Positions 52,369-62,625 of a stretch of 64,000 bases of DNA are shown piece by piece. The first letter of the stretch is position 1. Every line of letters begins with the position of its first letter. The stretch is from Gemmatimonadota bacterium (GTDB lineage: Bacteria; Gemmatimonadota; Gemmatimonadetes; Gemmatimonadales; Gemmatimonadaceae), in assembly GCA_028287285.1 (NCBI GenBank), contig JAQBPY010000073.1, forward strand, positions 20,984 through 84,983, written 5' to 3'. The translations under genes and the position numbers were made by a program. The notes under the pieces were generated by a model, which saw nothing but the letters and a program-made list of their open reading frames with translations, was not told the DNA's origin and ran no database searches.

Positions 52369-53154
52369 TCAGTGATGCGCATGCATGTTCATGTGATCGT
52401 GGCCATCCGAGCCCCAGATCACCGACGGCGAATCGCCATCGAACGCGTTCACATGCGCCATCCATCCAAAAAGCTGCGGCAGGTACATGCCGCCGGCTTG
52501 CGTGCACGCCTCCCGGGTGTCGATCGCGAGCGACCGCGCAAGCATCGCGCTATCGGCCTTGAAGGAGCCCGGCGACGCGGGACGCAGCCCGCAGAAATTC
52601 ACATGCGCGTGCCAATACGCCACGCCGAGCGGAAGGCGGGCATTCAATTCATCGGGTGTGGATGACGCAGGCGCCGTATACATCGCGCCCGACAGCACCA
52701 TCGTTCCCGCCGCGTCCTTGCGATAGAGCAGCGACGTCGGCTTCGTCGCATCGAATCGGGTTGCCGCGATGACCGCATTGGCGCTGCTGTTGTAGTGATA
52801 GATGCTCTGCTCCTCCAGCCAGGGCAGGAAGCGCACATAACCATCACGTTCGGCGGCGGCGACATCCCTGTACGGAGCAAGCGCGGCGCGCACCTCCCGG
52901 ACGACGTCGGCCGCACGCGCCGAATCGGCCTTCGTGGCAACACGACGATCGGCCATCTTCATGTGGCCCGCCGTATCGCTGAGCAACGCATTGATGAGCG
53001 GAGTCATCGACTTCGCGTTGTCCACTGGCATGTTCTGGAGCAGCCATATGATCTGTGCATCATTGGGCACGCGCGCACCAGGTGCTCGGGCTGCCTGGGC
53101 CGAGGCGACGCTTGCGGTCATGACGAGAACGGCAACACAACGATATGGTGACAT
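52369..53154 (-). CDS. Secreted hypothetical protein with His/Met-rich tail
   Basis: 261 residues from the ATG at 53154 (signal peptide ending ASAQ). The middle contains SIYHYNSSANAVIAATRFDA, SGAMYTAPASSTPDELNARL and PLGVAYWHAHVNFCGLRP; the last motif (W-H-x-H-x-N-x-C) and the tail DGHDHMNMHAHH are rich in metal-binding residues. I recognise no named family. Its position next to an LTxxQ-type protein suggests an envelope metal-handling pair. Function not established. Confidence 0.7.
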   Translation of the reverse strand: MSPYRCVAVLVMTASVASAQAARAPGARVPNDAQIIWLLQNMPVDNAKSMTPLINALLSDTAGHMKMADRRVATKADSARAADVVREVRAALAPYRDVAAAERDGYVRFLPWLEEQSIYHYNSSANAVIAATRFDATKPTSLLYRKDAAGTMVLSGAMYTAPASSTPDELNARLPLGVAYWHAHVNFCGLRPASPGSFKADSAMLARSLAIDTREACTQAGGMYLPQLFGWMAHVNAFDGDSPSVIWGSDGHDHMNMHAHH

Positions 53155-53227
53155 GATCCTTATACCCCAGAGGAACACCAACGACTCATTCGCGATGCTC
53201 TCGGGCGATGATCGTGTCGCGCCCACC

Positions 53228-53758
53228 TCACGGTCGCTTCATCGACGCCATCAGCGACTGCATTTCAAGCTTCGGAAGACGCGCCAGCTGTTCCGGTGTG
53301 AGCACCGCGCCCACCGCGTGCCGGTCGCTCAGGAGACCGATCGTGGAGTCGACGCTGAGCGCCGCTTGCGCGCAGGCCTGTTCCCGAAGCGCCGCTTCGT
53401 CGATGGTCCCTGTCCACGAAAAGGAAGGCACGGCCGCTGCCATCGTCCTGTCCTTGGACTGCTCCCGCATGCGCATCACCATGCGCGCCTGCCGTACGGC
53501 CTGCGAATCCTTCTGCGCGATCACGAGCGTCTCGAGGTACGACACCTGTTCGGGTGTCAGCGCCAACTCGTTCCTGTAGCCGAGCACCACGACAGCGGGT
53601 TGCAGTTGCCGCATCGATCTGGCCAATGCCGACGCCATCTGGGTGGAGTCCATGACCGGCATGACCATCCGGGTCTGGGTTCCGTCCTGTGCATGGGCGG
53701 AAACGGCGCCAACAACAATGCATGCGGTGGCGAGAAGAACAATGCTGGTGCGCTTCAT
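53228..53758 (-). CDS. Secreted LTxxQ/Spy-CpxP-like protein
   Basis: 176 residues with a signal peptide ending SAHAQ. Two LTPEQ motifs (LALTPEQVSYLETL near residue 65 and VLTPEQLARLPKLE near 155) and a helical composition match the LTxxQ family, small periplasmic proteins related to Spy and CpxP. Those act as chaperones or metal-stress sensors. It lies 73 bases upstream of the His-rich hypothetical gene on the same strand and is probably co-transcribed with it. Confidence 0.72.
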   Translation of the reverse strand: MKRTSIVLLATACIVVGAVSAHAQDGTQTRMVMPVMDSTQMASALARSMRQLQPAVVVLGYRNELALTPEQVSYLETLVIAQKDSQAVRQARMVMRMREQSKDRTMAAAVPSFSWTGTIDEAALREQACAQAALSVDSTIGLLSDRHAVGAVLTPEQLARLPKLEMQSLMASMKRP

Positions 53759-53839
53759 GGGCGACCTCGGTAAGGGACCCCATTGTATGCGTGAAAGACT
53801 GACATTACGCCAGCTATCAATTTGTAAAAAATCTTTTCA

Positions 53840-56800
53840 TCAGTAGCCAGCATACAGGCGGAGCGACGATCCCGCGCTCCTGAAGCCCGCGTCCTTGAAC
53901 GCGTCCACCCACCGTGTCCCCGCCGCGCGCTCACCATCGATGGTCTCCACAACCACGTCCTTCCGGCGCGCGGCGCCATACCGCCGCACCAACCGCTGCC
54001 CGAGTGCGGCCGCCGCTTCCGTCACTTCCTCATTCGACACACCACTCCCCACCCGCACCCGTTTGCCGCGCCCCTCAGCCGTCAGAATGATCCGGCCGCC
54101 GCGCGTGACGATGAGCGCACCCGGACCGCGAGGCCGAGCCAGTGGATCCGCCTCCACTCCCGGAGCCAGCGGTAACGAATAAACGTTTGCCGGATCCGAC
54201 GTGGTCATTACCACGAGCTCCGTTTCATCCTGCGCACGCAGCATCTCGACCGCCTCAGGGAGGGCGAACTGTGCCCCCGCCAACCCCGAAACGAAATAGC
54301 CGCGCTGCACTTCGCCCCGATACTCCAGCCGCTTGAGCTCGTGGTATATCTCCCGCCATTCAACAGCAGGATGCTCTCTTTTCCACCAATCACGCGACAC
54401 AATACCATACCTTGCAAGCCATTGACGCGCCACAAGCTCAGCGTCGTCTGCGGGCGGACCCAACGTACCTGGTTTGTGCAACAGCACCCATCTGCCACCC
54501 CAACGGCCAGTGGACGCGTCCTCATTCTCGGGCCGGCGCCATTTTGGAAGCCGGCGCAAATTCACCCTGCGCTGCACCACCGGCCTGAACTCCGACGGCT
54601 TGTAGTCGGCGGGCAACCAGCGCGTGGGATCGGGCTCATCGCCACGCTTCACAGGCAGCACGGACTTCCACCGCACCACGTCACGCAGCGCCTCCACGGT
54701 GTCATTCGTGACGAGCCCTGCCGCGACGAGCTCACGAATGGCATCCTTGGTCGCATGGGGCCCGAGCGACGCCGACGCCGAAATATCGGACGTGAACGAA
54801 GCACCCTGCGTCCTGAGCACATCGAGCGCGCGGCCGGCATTCTCGCTCAAGGTTGTTTCGTCGACGGAAGGACCAAGCCATAACCGGCCCGTGCCGCGCT
54901 CGAAGAACCGCACCTTCCCGATGGTCGTGCCAGTGGCCTCAACCCTGGGCTCGACCGCCCACACAATTGACCCGGACGCCGCAAGCGACGCCAGCGCACT
55001 CGGCTCGAACCGCTCCACGCGCTCGGGCAAATAATCGCGCTCCCAGCCGTCGGCGGGCCGCGCAAGACCATACATCTGGGTCATGGCCTGGCCAACAGCA
55101 TCGTTGCCGGTGAGCCGAGTGCCGGGCGTGAGATGCTGCCAGCGCTGGAGGTAGCGCTGAAAGCGATCCAGCGGAACAGCCTCGATTGCCTTTCGCGCCT
55201 GTGCAAGCTCCCGACGTCTCGCCTGCTCGAGCAGCCGGCGCGAGCACCAGCGCGTGACCGTGCGGTCGCCCCCGAACACACCGCGCACGAGGATGGTCTT
55301 CCGCTCCCAATCCTCGAATCGGCGCTCGATCCATTTTGAGTCGAAGGCATAGCGCGCCTGCGCGTCAGCCACGCTGGATGGGCCGGCAAGCGACAACCAG
55401 CGCGACAGCACTTCGCGGCGCGCGGCCTTGTCGGTGAGCGCCGGCTCGCGAAGTCCCTCGGGCACGACGTCGCGCGCCTTTCGCTCGACGAGCTCCACAC
55501 CCCAGCGAACGGTTTCCAGCACGGCGGCGCCGAACGCCGCGCAGTACCGCGCGTACGAATCCACCAGAATGAATCGCTCTTCGTTGCCCGCCAACGTGGG
55601 CAGCGTTACGCCGATGAGACGTCCGCTCGCCAGCAGCGTGCTCACCGGCTCGCCACGATGCCACTCACCGGGCGGCGCCACGCGTGCGTGGAGCTCGTCA
55701 CGCGTGATGTCACCCGCGCGATCCACGAGTACCGCCAGCTCGTCCGCATCGCGTGCCTGCCGCCCCGCGGCCGTTCCACGACGCCGCTGCAACAGCTCCT
55801 CGAGCACACCGAGCGTTGCGTCGTCGGCCCCTTCGCCGCCCATCAGCTCATCGAGCAGCACTCTATCGAGCGAGAGCAGCGCTGCACGCGCCTCGGCGCG
55901 GGGCACATCGTCGTCATAGAGATGATCGATCACGAACCCGAACTGCAGCGATGCCGCAAACGGCGACGCCAGCTGCGTCTCGACGGTGCGAATGGTGATG
56001 GCGCCAGTGGCAATGCGGCCGAGTATCTCGCGGAGGGACGCGATGTCGAATGCGTCCTGCAGCACGTCGCGGTACGTCTCCACGAGAATGGGGAACGACG
56101 GAAATTCGCTCACGGCCGCGAGCAGGTCTCCGGCTTTCATGCGCTGCAGCCACAGAGGCATCCGTCGACGTGGATTTCCTCGTGGCAGCAGGAGCGCACG
56201 CGCGGCGTTCATCCGGAAGCGCGCACCGAACAGCGATGACGAGCCGACTTCTTCCAGCACGAGCCGCTCGGCCTCGTCGCCGGAGAGCGCACGAATGGTC
56301 TCGAGCGGCGGCACGGCACCCATGTCCGGCAGGCGGAGCATGATGCCGTCGTCGCTCGTTTGCACATTGACTTCCACCCCGAGCCGCTCGCTGACACGGC
56401 GGCCAAGGGCCATGCCCCATGGTGCGTTCACCCGTCCGCCAAATGGCGCGTGCAACACCACGCGAATCGCGCCCACTTCATCGCGGAAATGCTCGAGCAC
56501 GAGGTGGAGGTCGTCGGGAACGATCTCCGTGAGCGAACGCTGCGACTGCACATATTCGGCGAGCGAGCGCACGGTAGGCTCGTCGGCATGATAGCGTTTC
56601 TGGATGACGGCGAGCTGCTCGAGGGTACTCGCTTCGTCGAGTGAGCGACGCAGCTCGCCCACGCGTTTCGACAGGTGACTCGACCGCGCCATGAACTCGC
56701 CGTGCCAGAACGGCATTCGTGCCGGTGCACCCGGTGCGGGAATGACCACCACGCGATCGTGCTCGATGGCGCGGATGCGCCACGTGGAGCTGCCGAGCTG

Positions 56801-58417
56801 GAAGACATCACCCACGCGGGACTCATGCACGAATTCTTCGTCGAGCTCCCCGAGCCGGGTCTTGTCCGCGAGGTTGACGGTGTAGAGGCCGCGGTCGGGG
56901 ATCGTGCCGCCGGAGATCGTGGCGACCATGCGTGATGCGCGGGCGGGCGTGAGCAGGTCGGTGATGCGATCCCACGAGACGCGCGCGTCCAGCTCGGCGG
57001 CGACGTCGCTGGGATATTTGCCGGCGAGCATCGCGAGGGTTTCGTCGAATGCCGCGCGCGTGAGGGAGTGATAGGGATACGCGCGGCGGACGAACGCAAA
57101 GAGCGCCGCGCTCGTCCAATCCGGCTCGCTCGCGATGATGGCGACGATGATCTGCGCGAGCACGTCAAGCGCGTTCTGCACCACGCGCGTGGGCTCGACG
57201 TCGCCGGAACGCATCGCGTCGAGGATGGCCATCTGCTCGAGTGCGTCGTCGCGAAAGGTCGGGATGAAGATGCCCTTGCTCACCGCGGCCAATGAATGTC
57301 CCGCGCGGCCCACGCGCTGCAATGCGGACGATACGCGCTTGGGGCTTTGGATCATGAGCACCAGGTCGACGGAGCCGACGTCGATACCGAGCTCCAGGGA
57401 GCTGGTGGTGATGAGTGCGCGAAGCTCACCGGCTTTCAGGCGCTGCTCGAGAAGCAGCCGTCGCTCGCGTGAAAGCGAGCCGTGGTATGGAAGGGCAATT
57501 TCTTCGCCGGCGAGAGCGTTCACCTTGCCGGCAATGCGCTCGGACTGACCGCGGTTGTTGACGAAGACGAGCGTCGTGCTCGCGCCGCGAATTCTGTCGA
57601 GCACCATGGGGACGACGGACTGCCAGATGGATCCGTCCACATGCGCGAGGTCGTCCACAGGCGAGACGACGCTCGTCTCCATCTTTTTCACGAGTCCGCA
57701 ATCGACGATCTCCACCGGACGAAAACGAGGCCCGTCATCGGCGGGCTCGGTGCCGGCAAGGAAGCGGGCGATTTCGTCGAGCGGCTTTTGCGTGGCGGAC
57801 AGTCCGATGCGTTGCGGGGCATTCGGTGCGACGCGGGCGAGGCGCTCGAGCGTGAGCGCCATGTGTGCGCCGCGCTTGCTGCCCGCGATGGCGTGGATCT
57901 CGTCGACGATGACGGCGCGGAGGGCACTGAACATCGTGCGTCCACGCACGCTGGTAAGGAGGATGTGGAGTGATTCGGGGGTGGTGATGAGGATGTGCGG
58001 CGTCTTGCGCAGCATCTTTGCGCGTGCCGAGGCGGTGGTGTCGCCTGTTCTCACGGCTACGCGGATTTCAGGAAAAGCAGGTCCTTCGTTCCGTTCTTGG
58101 AACCGTGCCTTCAGTTGCGCGAGGGGAAGCTCGAGGTTGCGCTGGACATCGTTGTTGAGTGCCTTGAGCGGCGAGATGTACAGGAGATGGACGGCGTTCG
58201 CGAGCGGTGCGTGGAGCCCTTCGGTGATGAGGGCGTTGAGCTCGTAGAGAAACGCCGTGAGCGTTTTCCCGGTGCCGGTGGGAGCAAGGATGAGCGTATC
58301 CGCGCCGCTCGCGATTGCCGGCCAGCCGGCGCGTTGCGGCGGTGAGGGCTCACCGAGTGTCTCGGTGAACCACTGTTTGACAATTGGGTGGAAGGCGTCG
58401 AGTGGGTTGTCAGGCAT
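53840..58417 (-). CDS. lhr: Lhr-type DEAD/DEAH-box ATP-dependent helicase
   Basis: 1525 residues, the full length of bacterial Lhr. The helicase core has Walker A at 45-52 (APTGTGKT), the DEIH box at 172-175, and later RecA-2 motifs (SSLELGIDVGSVDLVLMIQS, QRVGRAGHS). Beyond about 900 the long Lhr C-terminal region follows (winged-helix-like and the family-specific tail). It unwinds DNA or RNA:DNA hybrids and is involved in DNA repair. Residues about 106-116 (RFQERNEGPAF) sit in a loop whose DNA resembles a family-B repeat. It is a single gene downstream of the cyclophilin pair, with 55 bases between. Confidence 0.93.
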   Translation of the reverse strand: MPDNPLDAFHPIVKQWFTETLGEPSPPQRAGWPAIASGADTLILAPTGTGKTLTAFLYELNALITEGLHAPLANAVHLLYISPLKALNNDVQRNLELPLAQLKARFQERNEGPAFPEIRVAVRTGDTTASARAKMLRKTPHILITTPESLHILLTSVRGRTMFSALRAVIVDEIHAIAGSKRGAHMALTLERLARVAPNAPQRIGLSATQKPLDEIARFLAGTEPADDGPRFRPVEIVDCGLVKKMETSVVSPVDDLAHVDGSIWQSVVPMVLDRIRGASTTLVFVNNRGQSERIAGKVNALAGEEIALPYHGSLSRERRLLLEQRLKAGELRALITTSSLELGIDVGSVDLVLMIQSPKRVSSALQRVGRAGHSLAAVSKGIFIPTFRDDALEQMAILDAMRSGDVEPTRVVQNALDVLAQIIVAIIASEPDWTSAALFAFVRRAYPYHSLTRAAFDETLAMLAGKYPSDVAAELDARVSWDRITDLLTPARASRMVATISGGTIPDRGLYTVNLADKTRLGELDEEFVHESRVGDVFQLGSSTWRIRAIEHDRVVVIPAPGAPARMPFWHGEFMARSSHLSKRVGELRRSLDEASTLEQLAVIQKRYHADEPTVRSLAEYVQSQRSLTEIVPDDLHLVLEHFRDEVGAIRVVLHAPFGGRVNAPWGMALGRRVSERLGVEVNVQTSDDGIMLRLPDMGAVPPLETIRALSGDEAERLVLEEVGSSSLFGARFRMNAARALLLPRGNPRRRMPLWLQRMKAGDLLAAVSEFPSFPILVETYRDVLQDAFDIASLREILGRIATGAITIRTVETQLASPFAASLQFGFVIDHLYDDDVPRAEARAALLSLDRVLLDELMGGEGADDATLGVLEELLQRRRGTAAGRQARDADELAVLVDRAGDITRDELHARVAPPGEWHRGEPVSTLLASGRLIGVTLPTLAGNEERFILVDSYARYCAAFGAAVLETVRWGVELVERKARDVVPEGLREPALTDKAARREVLSRWLSLAGPSSVADAQARYAFDSKWIERRFEDWERKTILVRGVFGGDRTVTRWCSRRLLEQARRRELAQARKAIEAVPLDRFQRYLQRWQHLTPGTRLTGNDAVGQAMTQMYGLARPADGWERDYLPERVERFEPSALASLAASGSIVWAVEPRVEATGTTIGKVRFFERGTGRLWLGPSVDETTLSENAGRALDVLRTQGASFTSDISASASLGPHATKDAIRELVAAGLVTNDTVEALRDVVRWKSVLPVKRGDEPDPTRWLPADYKPSEFRPVVQRRVNLRRLPKWRRPENEDASTGRWGGRWVLLHKPGTLGPPADDAELVARQWLARYGIVSRDWWKREHPAVEWREIYHELKRLEYRGEVQRGYFVSGLAGAQFALPEAVEMLRAQDETELVVMTTSDPANVYSLPLAPGVEADPLARPRGPGALIVTRGGRIILTAEGRGKRVRVGSGVSNEEVTEAAAALGQRLVRRYGAARRKDVVVETIDGERAAGTRWVDAFKDAGFRSAGSSLRLYAGY

Positions 58418-58472
58418 TGTTCACCGCGCCGATATCCGCTCCGCTGAAATGATGGACGTCAGATCCGCTGGA

Positions 58473-59051
58473 CTACCTGCGGATGATACGAAGGATGGAT
58501 ACCGGCGTTTCCAGCGATTGGCCCTTTGCGGGCTGCGACTGGATCTTCCGCACGATGTCCATGCCCGCGGTCACATGGCCGAATGCCGCAAAGCCCTGAC
58601 CGTCGCTGTTACGCCTGCCGCCAAAGTCGAGCTCGGGCTGGTCGTTGATGACAACGAAGAACTGATCGGTGCCGCTGTCGGGGCCGCCGCGGGCGACGGA
58701 GAGCGTGCCATCGCCGTGGTGGAGATGCGTGACACTCGTGCGCTCGAGAGGAATGGCGGGAAATCCCTTTGCCCGATTCGTTACGGGCGCACCGCCCTGG
58801 ATGACTTCGATCTTCACCGCATCGGCGGGCTGGTTGGCCATGGTGACCGTGCGAAAGAACGTTCCGTCGTCGTAGAGATGTGCGTCCACATAGCGAAGAA
58901 AGTTCGTCACGGTCACGGGAGCGCGCACGGAATCGAGCTCGGCGTCGATGTTGCCGAGTTGCGTCTCGATGCGAATGCGGATGGGTTTGGTGCTTTGCTG
59001 GGCGCCCGCCGTGGTGGCCGCCATGACGAGTAGCATGAGGAGTCGTCGCAT
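58473..59051 (-). CDS. Secreted cyclophilin-type peptidylprolyl isomerase
   Basis: 192 residues with a signal peptide ending AGAQ. The cyclophilin fold is clear: VTNFLRYVDAHLYDDGTFFR at the start, SVARGGPDSGTDQFFVVIND in the core and FAAFGHVTAGMDIVRKIQ near the end, including the F-x-R and Q-F-F-V active-site elements. It speeds cis-trans isomerisation of proline bonds in exported proteins. A second cyclophilin-like lipoprotein is divergently transcribed, with 34 bases between starts. Confidence 0.93.
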   Translation of the reverse strand: MRRLLMLLVMAATTAGAQQSTKPIRIRIETQLGNIDAELDSVRAPVTVTNFLRYVDAHLYDDGTFFRTVTMANQPADAVKIEVIQGGAPVTNRAKGFPAIPLERTSVTHLHHGDGTLSVARGGPDSGTDQFFVVINDQPELDFGGRRNSDGQGFAAFGHVTAGMDIVRKIQSQPAKGQSLETPVSILRIIRR

Positions 59052-59085
59052 GCTGCAATCTATGTGGACACGCTATTCTTTACTC

Positions 59086-59748
59086 ATGCGAAAACTCTTC
59101 ATGGGCTTGCTGGCCGCGTCGCTGGGCTGCTCATCGCCTGGCACGGAAACGAACGCGGCGTTGTTGAAGCCGGATGACGCAAGACTTGCTGCGCCGGCAC
59201 CGGACAGTTTCGTGGTGCATTTCGAGACTTCGCGCGGGGACTTCGACATGAAGGTCCGCCGCAGCTGGGCGCCGCTCGGTGCTGGCCGCCTCTATTACCT
59301 GGTGAGCAATGGGTTCTACAACGGCGCGCGCTTTTTCCGGGTGCTGGAGGGGTTCATGGTGCAGTTCGGCGTGAATGGGGATCCCGCGGTATCCAACGTA
59401 TGGAAGGACCGCCGGCTCGGGGATGATCCATTCGCGAAGCACAGCAACCGGCGTGGAACGGTGAGCTTTGCGAATGAGGGGCCGAATACGCGCAACACAC
59501 AGCTCTTCGTGAACTACAAGGACAATCCGGCGCTCGACAAGGATGGCTTTGTGCCGGTTGGCGAGGTAGTGGCCGGGATGACCACAGTCGATTCGTTGTA
59601 TGACGGGTACGGTGAAGGCCCGCCGGGCGGTATCGGGCCGAATCAGACGCGCATCGTCAGGCAAGGAAATGCATATCTCGTGAAGTTCTTTCCCTTCATG
59701 GATTATGTGAAGACGGCTCGTGTTTCGTCTGAGTGGCGTGCGCCGTGA
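59086..59748 (+). CDS. Cyclophilin-type peptidylprolyl isomerase lipoprotein
   Basis: 220 residues from the ATG at 59086; the longer upstream frame overlaps the divergent gene and is rejected. The N-terminus (MRKLFMGLLAASLGC) ends in a lipobox-like SLGC, so it is probably anchored to a membrane by lipid. Cyclophilin motifs: YYLVSNGFYNGARFFRVLEG, GTVSFANEGPNTRNTQLFVN and GFVPVGEVVAGMTTVDSLY. It folds exported proteins, alongside the soluble isomerase encoded on the other strand. Their 34-bp divergent spacer must hold both promoters. Confidence 0.92.
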   Translation: MRKLFMGLLAASLGCSSPGTETNAALLKPDDARLAAPAPDSFVVHFETSRGDFDMKVRRSWAPLGAGRLYYLVSNGFYNGARFFRVLEGFMVQFGVNGDPAVSNVWKDRRLGDDPFAKHSNRRGTVSFANEGPNTRNTQLFVNYKDNPALDKDGFVPVGEVVAGMTTVDSLYDGYGEGPPGGIGPNQTRIVRQGNAYLVKFFPFMDYVKTARVSSEWRAP

Positions 59749-59784
59749 CAAGAACCGGAACGGATCAGAATCTCCCTGATCCGT

Positions 59785-62625
59785 TCACGGCAGCGCCGAA
59801 CGAACGGGCTGCGCGCCTTCTTTCAGCAGCTTCTGACGCGTGAGATAGGACTCGCCGTTGGTGATCCAGTCGGGGGCGGGCTCGCCCTTGAGGTAATGGC
59901 CAAACCACTCCAGCTGGCGACGCGCATAGTCGGCCTGACTTTCCGGACGCGCGACACCGTGGTTCTCGTCGTTGTAAATGAGATAGACGACCTCTTTTCC
60001 GAGGCGCCGGCCAAAATTGTAAAGCTCCGTGCTCTGCCAGTAGTTCACGTTGCCGTCCGAATCGCCTTCCTCGAGGAGCAGCGGAATCTTGAGCTTGTCC
60101 ACGGCGAACACGGTGGAGTTCCGGATGTAGGCCTGCGGATCTTCCCACAGCGAGACTTCCATGCGCTCCTGGCCGGTCTCGAAGTGGCCGGTTTCCGGCG
60201 AACCGGTGTTGAATGAGGTATATCCGTAAAAGCTCACCAGATCCGTGAGCGGCGCGCCGGCAATTGACGCGGCAAAGATGCCCGGGTTGTGCACGGCATA
60301 GAACGCCGACTGGTACCCGCCCCATGAGTGCCCGAAGTTGCCCACCTTTTTCGGGTCGATCATGCCGGTGGCGAGCACGGTCTTTACCGCAGACGTCACG
60401 CAATCAAGCCCCGAGAAGCCGGCGTCGCGCGGCTGGAAGACAACGTCGGGCCTGAGAACGAAGTATCCGTTCTGGCTGAAGACGGTGGTGTTGTAGGTCG
60501 CGCGCTCGCTGGGCACGATGTACTGATGCATGCCCTGCGAGAGCTTCTCGTAGTAGTACACCACCATCGGATACTTCCTGGACGGATCGTAGTTCGCGGG
60601 GTATGTGAGCATCATCTGCAGCTTCTCGCCACGCGTGTTCGTATACGGCAGGAGCACCTGCCTGCCCCACGCGTAATCGGACTGGAACGCGTTCGTGTGC
60701 GACACCTGCCTGCCGTCACCCAAGGCGGCGGAGCTCACGAAGAAGTCCGGCGAATCCTGATACGACTGCTGCTCGAAGAGGTAGACGTCGGCGTTCTTTG
60801 CCTTCTCGAGATTGGAGACCGCCTTGTCCACGAAGAGCACACGCTGCGCGGGCTGGCCCAGTGTCATGCGCGCGTAGCCGCTCTTTTTGGTGTATTCACC
60901 GGTCGCCGACAGCATGACCGGCTTCGCGGGGTCGATCCAGCGATCTTCGATATCGACGTCAGCTGCACCACCGCCACGCCCACCGCGACCACCGCCTGCA
61001 GTCTCGCGCGCGATACGATACACGGTGGAGTCTTCCTTGCCGCGCGTGAGCCGCACGGGCTTCGTGCCGTCGATGTTCACCTGCCAGACATCGAAGCGAT
61101 CGTAGAGAAGGACCGACTGCTCGCCCTTCGTCCAACCGGCCACGCCATAGGGACGACGCTCGGGCACCGGATGGTCGTCTTCCATGTTGACCCACGTCGT
61201 CCTGGTGCCGGCGGTGAGATTCGCGCGCGCTTTCGACGCGAGATCATAGGACCACCACTGCCCGCCCTGCGAATAGACGAGATACCGGGCGTCGGGGCTC
61301 ATGGTCGGTGCGAAGGCGGTCTTCGTGAGTATCTTCTCGCGCGCGCCGGTCGCAACGTTCACCACATACACATCACGAACAGGCCGCCCCGAGATACTCT
61401 CCTTGAAGTACGGCGTCTCGTCCGACGCGAGTCCGATCGTGCGATTCTCCGACAGCTGAATGGTCTCCAGCGCATCATCCGCGAGGCGCACCAGCTTGCT
61501 CGGCGACAGATGCCATGCCACGAGGTGCGTCCTGGTGCGGTCCTGCGCCGCCTGGCGATCCTGCTGGTGGTATTCGCGAAGATCCTTCCAGTGCCAGATC
61601 TCCACGCGCGCCGGCCCTGTTCCCGTGGCACCGCCGCGGGCCGCCGTGGCAGGCTTCGGCTCACGCGGCGCGATGCCGAAGAACAGTGTGCTGCCGTCGT
61701 CGGACCACTGCGGACGACGATACGATGCGACGCGTGCGCCCGTGGGGAAGCTGGTGTCGGCGGTGAAATCATAGGTGAGCTTCGTGGCGTTCGGCGTCGC
61801 GGCATTGCGCCATGCGAGCACCGTGAAGCTCGTGTCGGCGAACATGCTGTCGGCCTTGCTGCGGAACACCGCGAGGTCGTTGCTGCGGGCGCGCCATTGC
61901 AGGTTCGCGTACTGCGCATCGCCCGCGTCCAGGGAGCGAATGGTTCCGGTCGCGGAATTCAGGAGCTGGACGCCATTCCCCGTTTTTCCGTCGACGTCGA
62001 TCGTCATCGCGAGCACCGAGCCGTCGTCGCTCCAGGAATATTCCGCCACATTGCCGAGCGTGATGTCACTCCCCTGCTCGAGATCGCGGACGACGAGATC
62101 AGCCCCTCGGCTCGTGCGGCCGGTGGCCGGATAACGACGCATGGCGACATGCGCGCCGTCCTTGCTCGCCACGAATGATTGAATGTCCTCGAGTACCGTC
62201 GTGGTACCGGTGCGCAGATCGACGATGCCGATCCTGTTGCGTGGTATCGCTGTGCCGGCGGCGGCTGCGCCTGGGGCACCTGCGCCTCTTCCACCTCCGC
62301 GGCCTGCGCGGCCAGCAGCACCCGCGGTGTCGGGCATGATGGTGTAGAGCAGCCAGTGGCTGTTGCTGCTGAAGGTCGGGCCGGTGCCGTTCCTGACGGT
62401 CTGTTCCGCCTCCGACGCAACCGTGCGGTACCGCAGCTCACCGGGGCCGGTCGTGCGACGAAAGTCGTACGCGACCCAGCGTCCGTCGGGCGACAATGCA
62501 CCGCTGCCGAGGGTCTCCCATTTCGCCCAATCGGCGGGGGTGGTGGCGGGCTTTTGCTGCGCCACGAGCGGCGCGGCGACGAGGGCAAGGAGCGAGGTGA
62601 GCGTGAGCGTCCGAGACATGCGCAT
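59785..62625 (-). CDS. Secreted S9-family prolyl oligopeptidase-like peptidase
   Basis: 946 residues from the ATG at 62625 (a second Met two codons later is possible); a signal peptide ends PLVAQQ. The N-terminal half is a beta-propeller (LSPDGRWVAYDFRR, NVAEYSWSDDGSVLAM, ATMSPDARYLVYSQ-type repeats), and the C-terminal alpha/beta hydrolase has the catalytic S767 (GHSWGGYQS), D857 (EGDSDGNV) and H889 (DENHGVARPE). It cuts short peptides after specific residues in the periplasm. A Gly/Arg-rich insert (GAAGRAGRGGGRGAGAPG) lies near residue 110. It faces away from the DUF1028 gene. Confidence 0.94.
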   Translation of the reverse strand: MRMSRTLTLTSLLALVAAPLVAQQKPATTPADWAKWETLGSGALSPDGRWVAYDFRRTTGPGELRYRTVASEAEQTVRNGTGPTFSSNSHWLLYTIMPDTAGAAGRAGRGGGRGAGAPGAAAAGTAIPRNRIGIVDLRTGTTTVLEDIQSFVASKDGAHVAMRRYPATGRTSRGADLVVRDLEQGSDITLGNVAEYSWSDDGSVLAMTIDVDGKTGNGVQLLNSATGTIRSLDAGDAQYANLQWRARSNDLAVFRSKADSMFADTSFTVLAWRNAATPNATKLTYDFTADTSFPTGARVASYRRPQWSDDGSTLFFGIAPREPKPATAARGGATGTGPARVEIWHWKDLREYHQQDRQAAQDRTRTHLVAWHLSPSKLVRLADDALETIQLSENRTIGLASDETPYFKESISGRPVRDVYVVNVATGAREKILTKTAFAPTMSPDARYLVYSQGGQWWSYDLASKARANLTAGTRTTWVNMEDDHPVPERRPYGVAGWTKGEQSVLLYDRFDVWQVNIDGTKPVRLTRGKEDSTVYRIARETAGGGRGGRGGGAADVDIEDRWIDPAKPVMLSATGEYTKKSGYARMTLGQPAQRVLFVDKAVSNLEKAKNADVYLFEQQSYQDSPDFFVSSAALGDGRQVSHTNAFQSDYAWGRQVLLPYTNTRGEKLQMMLTYPANYDPSRKYPMVVYYYEKLSQGMHQYIVPSERATYNTTVFSQNGYFVLRPDVVFQPRDAGFSGLDCVTSAVKTVLATGMIDPKKVGNFGHSWGGYQSAFYAVHNPGIFAASIAGAPLTDLVSFYGYTSFNTGSPETGHFETGQERMEVSLWEDPQAYIRNSTVFAVDKLKIPLLLEEGDSDGNVNYWQSTELYNFGRRLGKEVVYLIYNDENHGVARPESQADYARRQLEWFGHYLKGEPAPDWITNGESYLTRQKLLKEGAQPVRSALP

